Below, in pieces: positions 56,834 to 63,267 of a stretch of 64,000 nucleotides of DNA; the stretch's first letter is position 1; every line of letters starts with the position of its first letter. The DNA lies in the IMG/VR virus record IMGVR_UViG_3300048583_000100, positions 1 through 64,000 of that record; one strand, given 5' to 3'. The translations under genes and the position numbers were made by a program. The DNA is from a virus. A model generated the notes under the pieces. It was not told the DNA's origin and searched no databases. It worked only from the letters and a program-made list of their open reading frames with translations.

Positions 56834-56995
56834 TTACTCGGAAATTTGAATCCAGCCCCACTCAGTTGCTTTGGGGTCTGGGTTGCAGTTGAAGTCCTTG
56901 AACATCTTACGGGCCGTAGCTCGGTCCAATCCTTGGACTTCACGCCGAGGTTCACTTTCGAACTCAACGTAGAACGTATACTTGGCGGTGTGCAT
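56834..56995 (-). CDS. very small early protein (53 aa)
   Basis: The frame starts MHTAKYTFYVEFESEPRREV and has a strand-helix-strand pattern (GLDRATARKMFKDFNCNPD). It overlaps the preceding gene by 32 bases. An upstream in-frame ATG is less likely because it lies deep in that gene. Confidence 0.6.
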   Translation of the reverse strand: MHTAKYTFYVEFESEPRREVQGLDRATARKMFKDFNCNPDPKATEWGWIQISE

Positions 56996-57203
56996 AGGTG
57001 GTGATCGCCATCTGCTTGTTGTGGGCACGAGCGTAGCCAGGCATTGCCTTCTCGACCTTCTTGAAGTACTTGCGGTCGAAAACGTAACGCTGACCGTGGA
57101 AGGTATTGAACACGAACTCAGCGATGAAGGGAACGCCGAGTTCCTTCAGAACGGCCGGGACGTCGTAGCGCTTGGGAAGAGAGAAGCCGAATTCGTTCAT
57201 CAT
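56964..57203 (-). CDS. small early protein
   Basis: The 79-residue protein starts at one of two adjacent ATG codons, 7 bases after the GIY-YIG gene stop (MMNEFGFSLPKRYDVPAVLK). No clear ribosome site is seen, so it may be translated by re-initiation. RYVFDRKYFKKVEKAMPGYA is basic. No family is recognised. Confidence 0.6.
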   Translation of the reverse strand: MMNEFGFSLPKRYDVPAVLKELGVPFIAEFVFNTFHGQRYVFDRKYFKKVEKAMPGYARAHNKQMAITTYAHRQVYVLR

Positions 57204-57210
57204 GAGATAT

Positions 57211-57543
57211 TTACACCGAGTTGAGGGTGAACTGACCAGACTTGCGGAGAGCCGTTTCGGCGGCGTGGGCATCAGCCTTACCACGAACGAACTGCAGAAT
57301 TTCTGGAACGAAGGCATCGGGACCGTGCTTGCGAATGGACTTGCAGAGGTTCCACTGCTTACCCTGGTTCTTGGCTCGACCGACGTGGCGGCTGAAGCGA
57401 GCTGCGAGGGTTTCCTTTCCGCTGCGATCCACACAGACCGCGATGCCGACATACTGCTCGTCGGTCTTGATGTTCGTGATCACGTACACGATGTGCTTGC
57501 GGTCTGAACGACGCTTGCGCTTGGTAAGTTTGTTCTTGATCAT
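57211..57543 (-). CDS. GIY-YIG nuclease-like early protein
   Basis: The 110-residue protein has IVYVITNIKTDEQYVGIAVC as the GIY-YIG-like core and ARFSRHVGRAKNQGKQWNLC with a later Arg and Glu. It is the first gene below promoter 3. Its ATG lies 7 bases after the -10 box, so the message may be leaderless. It may be a small free-standing nuclease acting on host DNA, or a homing-type remnant. Confidence 0.75.
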   Translation of the reverse strand: MIKNKLTKRKRRSDRKHIVYVITNIKTDEQYVGIAVCVDRSGKETLAARFSRHVGRAKNQGKQWNLCKSIRKHGPDAFVPEILQFVRGKADAHAAETALRKSGQFTLNSV

Positions 57544-57549
57544 GTGACT

Positions 57550-57578
57550 ATTCTATCACAACCTGAGCAAATGTACAC
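57550..57578 (-). promoter_or_regulatory. iteron-type early promoter 3
   Basis: GTGTAC (57578-57573) lies 17 bp from TAGAAT (57555-57550). Four repeat copies start 20 bp above the -35. Confidence 0.8.
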
Positions 57579-57598
57579 AGTCCCGTGAAAATAGTTTT

Positions 57599-57728
57599 GC
57601 TATACGGATCAATCACTTAGGGATCATCAAACCGAAAGCCTTTAGAAATCAATCACTTAGATAGCGAAAATAGTTTTCGTATACGGATCAATCACTTAGG
57701 GACTTATCTATACGGATCAATCACTTAG
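57599..57728 (-). repeat. four-copy 22-bp repeat array 3
   Basis: Copies start at 57599, 57639, 57678 and 57707 (spacing 40, 39 and 29) in the minus orientation. Copy 2 is degenerate in its promoter-proximal half. The element AAAATAGTTTT recurs between copies and, inverted, in array 1. Confidence 0.9.
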
Positions 57729-57745
57729 GGCAGTGCTATTCCTTA

Positions 57746-58768
57746 TTATAGCAGCTTGGCGATCTCGGCTGACTTAGCTCGTAGCATGTCCTGGGTCTCG
57801 GCTGCTTTCTGCTTGGCTCGGTCGGTCTGGGCCTTGTCAAATTTGCTGCTCTTGGCCAAGTCCTCATTCTTCTTGATGTACGTTTCGCGGACCTTGGAAA
57901 GGAAATCCTCTTGCGAAGAGATGTGCTTGAGCAGTCCCTTACTGTACATGTCGTTGAGTGCGAAGGATTCTCCAAGACCCTTGATTGCTGATGCGAGATC
58001 GGCAATCTTGATTTCGGATTTCGTAATACCCGGGTGCGCTGCTAGACCCTTGCTGATCTTGACCTTACCTTCTCCATCTCTTTCGTGGAAAGCTTTCAGG
58101 ATATCAGTTGCGAAGGTGTCGATGCTTGTAGACAGGGTGCGAAGTTTGTCGGCCTTTAAGGTGCGGAAGCTCACCACTTCACCGCCCTTCTCTTTCATCT
58201 GTACACCCGAGTCGCCAATGCTGAGATTGAGAACTTCTGCGAGTGATGAGTAAAGGAAGCCGATGAGTGCACCCTTGACACCGTGTTCAGGAGTCATGCG
58301 ATGCGAAGTCCAATCTTCGAGGTCAGTGAATGACTTGACGAGATCGATCTGAACAGCCTGATCACCGACCTGGAATACAAGAGCCGCACCCTTGAAGGAT
58401 GTGCCAGCAGCCAGATATGAAAGATCGTTGTCGTCTATGTACTCGTCAAGCTCTTCACGATAGAGACGCCAGTTGTCTGAGCCTTTCATTCCCTCAATAC
58501 GAGGAACGATGAACATCACATCGATGTCACCGTACTCTTTGTCTGGGTTAGACTTGAGATCGCGTTCGATGTATGCAGAGGAACCGACTGGCTTACCAAA
58601 TGCGACAGGCGCAAGGTTCTTCTTTGCAAGATGAGCATTGAAGTCCTTCTCGAATCTAGGAAGCAGTGCGAGTGCCTTCTTAGCAAGAGCCGGAGTCAGA
58701 ATAACGTCTTGCGTAAGGGTGCTAGACCAGCCACCCTCAGCTAGGAACTCTTTGAATGATCGCTTCAC
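57746..58768 (-). CDS. packaged-type Pol-beta nucleotidyltransferase
   Basis: The 340-residue protein starts MKRSFKEFLAEGGWSSTLTQ. Its L9-A-E11 followed by Gly is nearly the T4 head-protein leader (MKTYQEFIAE). The catalytic core is G62-S-S with D81-I-D83 (GDIDVMFIVP) and D142 (VQIDLV), the Pol-beta-type nucleotidyltransferase pattern also found in tRNA- and toxin-type enzymes. A late promoter is 52 bases upstream. The C-terminal 100 residues are helical and Lys-rich. An injected enzyme that adds nucleotides to host molecules is the best inference. Confidence 0.85.
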   Translation of the reverse strand: MKRSFKEFLAEGGWSSTLTQDVILTPALAKKALALLPRFEKDFNAHLAKKNLAPVAFGKPVGSSAYIERDLKSNPDKEYGDIDVMFIVPRIEGMKGSDNWRLYREELDEYIDDNDLSYLAAGTSFKGAALVFQVGDQAVQIDLVKSFTDLEDWTSHRMTPEHGVKGALIGFLYSSLAEVLNLSIGDSGVQMKEKGGEVVSFRTLKADKLRTLSTSIDTFATDILKAFHERDGEGKVKISKGLAAHPGITKSEIKIADLASAIKGLGESFALNDMYSKGLLKHISSQEDFLSKVRETYIKKNEDLAKSSKFDKAQTDRAKQKAAETQDMLRAKSAEIAKLL

Positions 58769-59583
58769 GTTACATACCTAAAATTCGGAGAGCGAGAACC
58801 ATTCCTGCCCGTACCTAAACTATTTACGAGGTGCTTTACCGATTCGAAGATAGTGACACCGTCTACAGTGCAAGCCCTTTTGTTCTTTGACATATCCTTT
58901 GACTTGCGCATGTTCTGCTTTGCTTCTTCAGAATGCTTCTTACCAAGTCGGACCTGTCGAATTGATTCTTTGTGAGCCGTAGAAAATGTCGGTAAGACTT
59001 TCGACTTTCCTTTTGTGGCTTTTGAAATATTGTGACGTGTTTCGGGAGTTCTGGTTTGTCCAGTGCCACCCTCAGAAATCTTCTTCTTGTGTTCTTCAGT
59101 TAGCACTTTACCCGTCAGCGCATTTCGAATTTTTTCACGAGCTTCAGGGGTATGCGTAGTCCAGGTTTTTGCTCTAGAAGCGGCTATCTTGTCGTACCAC
59201 TCTTTTGTGCGAACATATTTCTTGGACGCTGCTGAAAGCTTTGCACTTGTTTCTGCTTTTGTCGGTGGGCGATCATAGTAGCCTTCTCCACCGGGCCCAC
59301 AATTCATGCAAGCGGGATCTTTTCTAAGCTCAACAGTAATGAGCTCTTTTTCTTTATCTGATGCTTCTTGTCGAGAAGAAAATTCGAATAGCACCTGAGA
59401 TACATGCCTGTCTTTACCGTATTTTCTGATGGACTTTCTCAGTCGCATACCGCTGCCCAAATAACCATCATTCAAGTTATCAGTGCTGTGCATCCCGATA
59501 TAAAAGGCACCTGTTTCAATGCAAACTGTCTTATAGACAATATGGTGCTTTCTATTTGACGCTCTAACGTACTTCTTTTCCAT
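58765..59583 (-). CDS. GIY-YIG homing endonuclease
   Basis: The 272-residue protein has a GIY-YIG core (HIVYKTVCIETGAFYIGMHS) with later R and E. Helix-turn-helix NUMOD-like repeats follow (PEAREKIRNALTGK; SEEAKQNMRKSKDMSKNKRA) and an end similar to NUMOD1 (TIFESVKHLVNSLGTGRNGS). These modules are typical of phage homing endonucleases (SegA-like). It is inserted between a perfect TATAAATA late promoter and the nucleotidyltransferase gene, to which it is coupled by ATGA. It looks more AT-rich than its neighbours, which fits recent entry. Confidence 0.88.
   Translation of the reverse strand: MEKKYVRASNRKHHIVYKTVCIETGAFYIGMHSTDNLNDGYLGSGMRLRKSIRKYGKDRHVSQVLFEFSSRQEASDKEKELITVELRKDPACMNCGPGGEGYYDRPPTKAETSAKLSAASKKYVRTKEWYDKIAASRAKTWTTHTPEAREKIRNALTGKVLTEEHKKKISEGGTGQTRTPETRHNISKATKGKSKVLPTFSTAHKESIRQVRLGKKHSEEAKQNMRKSKDMSKNKRACTVDGVTIFESVKHLVNSLGTGRNGSRSPNFRYVT
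58821..58828 (-). promoter_or_regulatory. late promoter CGTAAATA
   Basis: It lies inside the homing endonuclease gene, 52 bases upstream of the nucleotidyltransferase start, so the nucleotidyltransferase keeps its own late promoter. Confidence 0.6.
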
Positions 59584-59609
59584 TTGATACTCTCAAGGCT
59601 AGCTGAGAA

Positions 59610-59617
59610 TATTTATA
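59610..59617 (-). promoter_or_regulatory. late promoter, perfect TATAAATA
   Basis: It lies 26 bases upstream of the homing endonuclease gene. Confidence 0.85.
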
Positions 59618-59635
59618 GAAATCGGCAAAATCAGG

Positions 59636-61123
59636 TCATGCATACAACTCCACGAGTTTTTCCCAATTTGGAGCTCCTGATGCAGCAAGGTTAAGAGCAC
59701 GTACGAGCTTACGAAGGGATACGTCACCCTTACGCTTAGAGGTCTTGACGACCTTCAGAACATTCTCACGCTCATCCTTCGAAAGGGTCATGTCGCCTTC
59801 GAGACGGATGTCATGCAGGATTCTTTCCATGTGCTCGAACATTTCGTCGTCGGTTGGATCGACGTTGATGACGAATGCACGGGTACGAAGAGCTCCGTCT
59901 GGGTCAAGCTTCGAAAGCGGAAGGTTCGAGATGAAGATGATGCGACCCTTAAAGTCGAAGTACTTAGGAGCCATGGTGGCATCGTCTTCGTACTGCTCTG
60001 GGTCTTCACTCTCTGGGTCGAAGATGAACGAGGAGCGCTTGTTCCAAACCATTTTACGGCTCTTCTTAGTGTCGGTGGCAGCCTTGATGAGGTTGCGAGC
60101 GTCGACGTCAGCAAGAGCTCCGTCCGAGTCATCGAACAGAATGATGTCGTTGCGGTGGTGATAGAGCAGCGTGTAGACACCTGCAGCAGAAGCCGAACCG
60201 GTGTTCTTGAAGTAGCCATCGCCGTCAGTAAGACCATTAGCCTCGAGCACACGCTCAACAGTCTGAGTCTTACCAGTACCACCCTTACCAGCTACGAAGA
60301 GAGCGTTAAACGATCCCTTGATGACAGCTTGGACAAGACCCGCAAGGTGATCTAGGGTCTCGAGATATGGAGTGCGCTCGGCACCAGCCTTATCCTTACC
60401 TTCGATCTCCTCTTCCTGAGAAGACTTGAAGTAGGTTTCCTTTGTGCCACCAGCAGTCACCTCGACAACGCCAGCCTTAGAAAGGATAGAGTCCTTGAGT
60501 GACTCGATCTTTGCATCAGGGTCCAGCGTGACTCGCTTACCGTTGATGCCGAACTGTTCCTTGAACTTGTCGTAGATGGTATCGAAGACACCGGCATGGA
60601 CGATGTGGTAACGACCGATGAAGTCAGAACGAGTCATCGACTTGCCGCTCTTCAGCTGGCCGAGGAAGTCAACGAGTGCAGTTTCAGCTGTAAAGTCGTC
60701 GCGCTTTGCTTCAGTGACGATCGACTCATTCATGGCCTCTGTAGCAGAGACTGGGAATGCGAACTCCTTACCAACAGATGGGTTCTCAAGCTTCGAAACT
60801 ACGAGTGGTAGAATCTGTACGAGGGAGACGCCCTTAGAACGAATGGAGTAGTTTGGATCGTGCGACTTACCGGTGAAAATGTCGATCGATGCAAGCGAAC
60901 CTGGTTTTCCGACTGCACCTTCGCTCGCCCAATTGAATCGAACGCAGCGAGTTGAACCCGACTGAACGTAGCGAACACCGTAGCCGCTACCTTCAGAGTT
61001 CTTGAAGTGTTCGATGCCTGGGATTCGGATGAACTTGACACCCAACTTCTTCTCAATGTACGAGATCATGGTTGGAAGAGCTAGACCGGTGGCCTTAGCT
61101 TCGTGCAGCTGACTTAGTTTCAT
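59636..61123 (-). CDS. AAA+ ATPase with capsid-targeting leader
   Basis: The 495-residue protein starts MKLSQLHEAKATGLALPTMI; L6-H-E8 followed by Ala fits the head-protein leader. Walker A is GKGGTGKT (279-286), Walker B is IILFDDSDG (DD at 331-332) and the sensor segment is GRIIFISNLPLS. The ATPase part matches the early protein at 53610-54584. The first 250 residues are an extra region with a segment similar to small phage DNA-binding domains (DDFTAETALVDFLGQLKSGK). A late promoter is 35 bases upstream. A packaged ATPase is unusual. Confidence 0.85.
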   Translation of the reverse strand: MKLSQLHEAKATGLALPTMISYIEKKLGVKFIRIPGIEHFKNSEGSGYGVRYVQSGSTRCVRFNWASEGAVGKPGSLASIDIFTGKSHDPNYSIRSKGVSLVQILPLVVSKLENPSVGKEFAFPVSATEAMNESIVTEAKRDDFTAETALVDFLGQLKSGKSMTRSDFIGRYHIVHAGVFDTIYDKFKEQFGINGKRVTLDPDAKIESLKDSILSKAGVVEVTAGGTKETYFKSSQEEEIEGKDKAGAERTPYLETLDHLAGLVQAVIKGSFNALFVAGKGGTGKTQTVERVLEANGLTDGDGYFKNTGSASAAGVYTLLYHHRNDIILFDDSDGALADVDARNLIKAATDTKKSRKMVWNKRSSFIFDPESEDPEQYEDDATMAPKYFDFKGRIIFISNLPLSKLDPDGALRTRAFVINVDPTDDEMFEHMERILHDIRLEGDMTLSKDERENVLKVVKTSKRKGDVSLRKLVRALNLAASGAPNWEKLVELYA

Positions 61124-61158
61124 TTGGGAGCCTAGTTAAAGTGGTGAATACTCGAGTC

Positions 61159-61166
61159 TATTTATC
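61159..61166 (-). promoter_or_regulatory. late promoter GATAAATA
   Basis: It lies 35 bases upstream of the packaged-type AAA+ ATPase gene. Confidence 0.75.
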
Positions 61167-61179
61167 GTTCCACCAACAG

Positions 61180-61203
61180 AAAAGGGAGCCGAAGCTCCCT
61201 TTT
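61180..61203 (-). terminator. terminator with UUCG tetraloop
   Basis: On the minus strand AAAAGGGAGC and GCTCCCTTTT pair around a TTCG loop. It ends the 99-aa gene transcript. Confidence 0.85.
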
Positions 61204-61223
61204 CTTTCTTGCTGCTTCCTGGC

Positions 61224-61523
61224 TTAAGCAGCGCGACGCTTCTCAAAGAGCTCTGCGACGGCGTTCAGGCCTTCACGGTACGTCTGGTTAGGGGTTTCAC
61301 CCTCAACGCGACGAGCAACGAATTCGTTGCTGAGCACTGCACCCGTAGCAGTCACTGCGTAGGTAGGAGTGATGGTCTTGCGACCTGCGCGAATCTTGCC
61401 TGCGAAGGCGAGGGTGCCGTTCGAAAGCTGACGATCAGTCGAAACCATCTTGAGGCCCGAGTTGATGAGGTTCTGGAACTGCTTGCTGCGCTGAACTGCT
61501 GCGAGGGTCTTGGCGATTGACAT
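61224..61523 (-). CDS. small unknown protein
   Basis: The 99-residue protein starts MSIAKTLAAVQRSKQFQNLI after GGAG. It is rich in Thr, Ala and Arg with a beta middle (KTITPTYAVTATGAVLSNEF) and a basic end (ELFEKRRAA). It may bind nucleic acid. The function is unknown. Confidence 0.75.
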   Translation of the reverse strand: MSIAKTLAAVQRSKQFQNLINSGLKMVSTDRQLSNGTLAFAGKIRAGRKTITPTYAVTATGAVLSNEFVARRVEGETPNQTYREGLNAVAELFEKRRAA

Positions 61524-61562
61524 TGGTGATTCTCCTATGGTCTTATACATCAAAATTCAGGA

Positions 61563-61580
61563 AGACGGTGCTTCCCGTCT
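61563..61580 (-). terminator. weak hairpin after the membrane protein gene
   Basis: AGACGG pairs with CCGTCT around a 6-base loop. The T-run is poor, so termination is uncertain. Confidence 0.35.
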
Positions 61581-61599
61581 GAGACATCGTTGCCTCAAA

Positions 61600-62100
61600 T
61601 TAGTTTTCGCTTTCCTTGAAGGTCAGCTGTGGACAAATCTTTTCATGCTTGGCCTTGAACCATTCTGTGATGATGTTCGGTTCTTTCTTTGGCTTCTCGC
61701 CGTACCGATACATGTCCCATGCTTCTATGCCATGTTCGGCAATGTACTTGTCCCTGAATCGCTGCTGTAGCTTTTCTTTAGCGGCAAAGTAACCCGCGCA
61801 CACAGCAAGGATAGCCACCGCTGCGGTAACACTAGTTGGGATGATGACCCAAAGAGCAAGACCAGGCATACCCGCTTGTCCAATATGGAACATCGCATCA
61901 AACCCAAGTGTCCACCAAATCGCAGCGGCCAAGATAAGACCTGTGGTGTAAAAGGCTAGTGCCATAAACAGCGCTACAAATTTGAATAGTCCCCAGATAA
62001 TCTGGCGAACGTAGGGGCAGAGATTCGTGCTGACATCATGTCGGTTAATGCCGAATTTAGCAAATCGATAGTGCCACGACTTGGTCGATAGCGTAATCAT
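61600..62100 (-). CDS. membrane protein with two predicted segments
   Basis: The 166-residue protein has hydrophobic segments at about 36-66 and 83-104 (LALWVIIPTSVTAAVAILAV). A charged C-terminal tail follows (DKYIAEHGIEAWDMYRYGEK). The start overlaps the MazG-like gene stop by one base. The function is unknown. Confidence 0.75.
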   Translation of the reverse strand: MITLSTKSWHYRFAKFGINRHDVSTNLCPYVRQIIWGLFKFVALFMALAFYTTGLILAAAIWWTLGFDAMFHIGQAGMPGLALWVIIPTSVTAAVAILAVCAGYFAAKEKLQQRFRDKYIAEHGIEAWDMYRYGEKPKKEPNIITEWFKAKHEKICPQLTFKESEN

Positions 62101-62561
62101 CAGAGCTTCCTAAGTAGCCCAATGTTGTCAAGGTGAGATGGTGCTGTCCAGCCTTCCGGCTTGATGAGGTCTGGGAGACCGAGTGGGTTAGGACGCGAAG
62201 CCTTGATACCCGGTTCCTTCTGCATGTTGGCATCCAGTACGCGAGTCCAAGCCTTGTGGGCGTCTACCTTGAATGCATCGAGAGTACCGATGGCAACAAC
62301 ACAGAGGTCAATCATTGCATCGACGATTTCGTCTGCGTATTCGATCTTGGCATTTTCCTGGAGAGCACCTTCATCAGCCTCGAGCGCTTCGAAAGCAGAG
62401 CGAGCTTCGTTCAGTTCTTCCTGAAGGAAGTCGAGACGGAATTTTAGGAAGGTGAGCAACTTGTCGCGCGGTAGGGTTTCGATTACTTCGCGCACCTTGA
62501 ACTTGGTGTGCATGGTGTGGATGTCGTTGTCCCAATGGGACTTGTTCACTTCAAGATTCAT
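62100..62561 (-). CDS. mazG: MazG-like nucleoside triphosphate pyrophosphohydrolase
   Basis: The 153-residue protein has the all-alpha NTP-PPase pattern. LDFLQEELNEARSAFEA gives the E-E-x-x-E part and YADEIVDAMIDLCVVAIGTL the E-x-x-D part. Lysines and the PNPLGLPDLIKPEGW end are typical of phage MazG relatives. The enzyme hydrolyses NTPs or dNTPs to monophosphates. A late-type promoter variant lies 34 bases upstream, although nucleotide-pool enzymes are normally made early. Confidence 0.88.
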   Translation of the reverse strand: MNLEVNKSHWDNDIHTMHTKFKVREVIETLPRDKLLTFLKFRLDFLQEELNEARSAFEALEADEGALQENAKIEYADEIVDAMIDLCVVAIGTLDAFKVDAHKAWTRVLDANMQKEPGIKASRPNPLGLPDLIKPEGWTAPSHLDNIGLLRKL

Positions 62562-62595
62562 TATGGTCTCTGATTGGTTGATGTTGCTACGGTAG

Positions 62596-62603
62596 TATTT
62601 ACG
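62596..62603 (-). promoter_or_regulatory. possible late promoter CGTAAATA
   Basis: It lies 34 bases upstream of the MazG-like gene. Confidence 0.45.
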
Positions 62604-62613
62604 CTTGGAAGAA

Positions 62614-63267
62614 TCACGAATGGTTCAGTTGTGAATCACGGGCTAGCTTGCCAACTGCTTCCATGATCAGGAAGACGTTGCGTTCGGGATGATCAGTACC
62701 GTCGAGCACCAGGTTCCAATTGTGAAGAGTCTTCCAATCGCGTTCGGTGGTCAGCATTGTGATCAGGCGTGTCACGTGGGTGTTCATGGCCTTGAGCAAG
62801 TCTTCTTCATTCAGAGGCCCAACTCGGTCGCAAATAACCATGACATCGTCCGTCAGCCTCTTACGCATCCTCTGAATGCGAAGCTCTTCAGGCGCATCGA
62901 CGTAACAGTTCAGATGCAGCGCACCAACTTCAAGAGCAGGTGCTACGTAGTGATTGATGCCGCTTGGTTCGACGATCAAGAATGCAACGCCTTTTGCGAG
63001 CTTACCATGGAACTCTTCTTTGGAAACGCCGTAGCGATAACCATTGTAGGTCATGAGCTCAGCGAATCCATCGCGAGCTTCGATTGCGCGAGACTCTTCT
63101 TCTGTGATGAAGAAGTAATCGACACCTTCTACTTCGCCTTTACGGGCTGGGCGAGTCGTAGTTGAGATGAGGCAAGGTAGACGCTCAATATCTCTGATGT
63201 GGTTCAGTAGATAGCTCTTTCCCGAATTGGACGGAGCTGTAAGTGTTACGAGGATTGGCTTAGCCAT
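62614..63267 (-). CDS. gmk: guanylate kinase
   Basis: The 217-residue protein has the P-loop APSNSGKS (residues 11-18) and the GMP-binding STTTRPARKGEVEGVDYFFI with GVDYFF. RIQRMRKRLTDDV is a lid region. It phosphorylates GMP/dGMP to the diphosphate, so it fits nucleotide supply with ThyA and MazG. It overlaps the nucleotidyltransferase gene by 22 bases. Confidence 0.92.
   Translation of the reverse strand: MAKPILVTLTAPSNSGKSYLLNHIRDIERLPCLISTTTRPARKGEVEGVDYFFITEEESRAIEARDGFAELMTYNGYRYGVSKEEFHGKLAKGVAFLIVEPSGINHYVAPALEVGALHLNCYVDAPEELRIQRMRKRLTDDVMVICDRVGPLNEEDLLKAMNTHVTRLITMLTTERDWKTLHNWNLVLDGTDHPERNVFLIMEAVGKLARDSQLNHS

Noticed and set aside
51184-57728. Repeat arrays as CRISPR
   Set aside because: Only four copies per array, spacers of 7-26 bp, no cas genes and a fixed position above promoters; a regulatory array fits better.
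51184-57728. Repeat arrays as replication-origin iterons
   Set aside because: They cannot be excluded as origins, but three separate arrays each placed 20-24 bp above a promoter favour transcription control.
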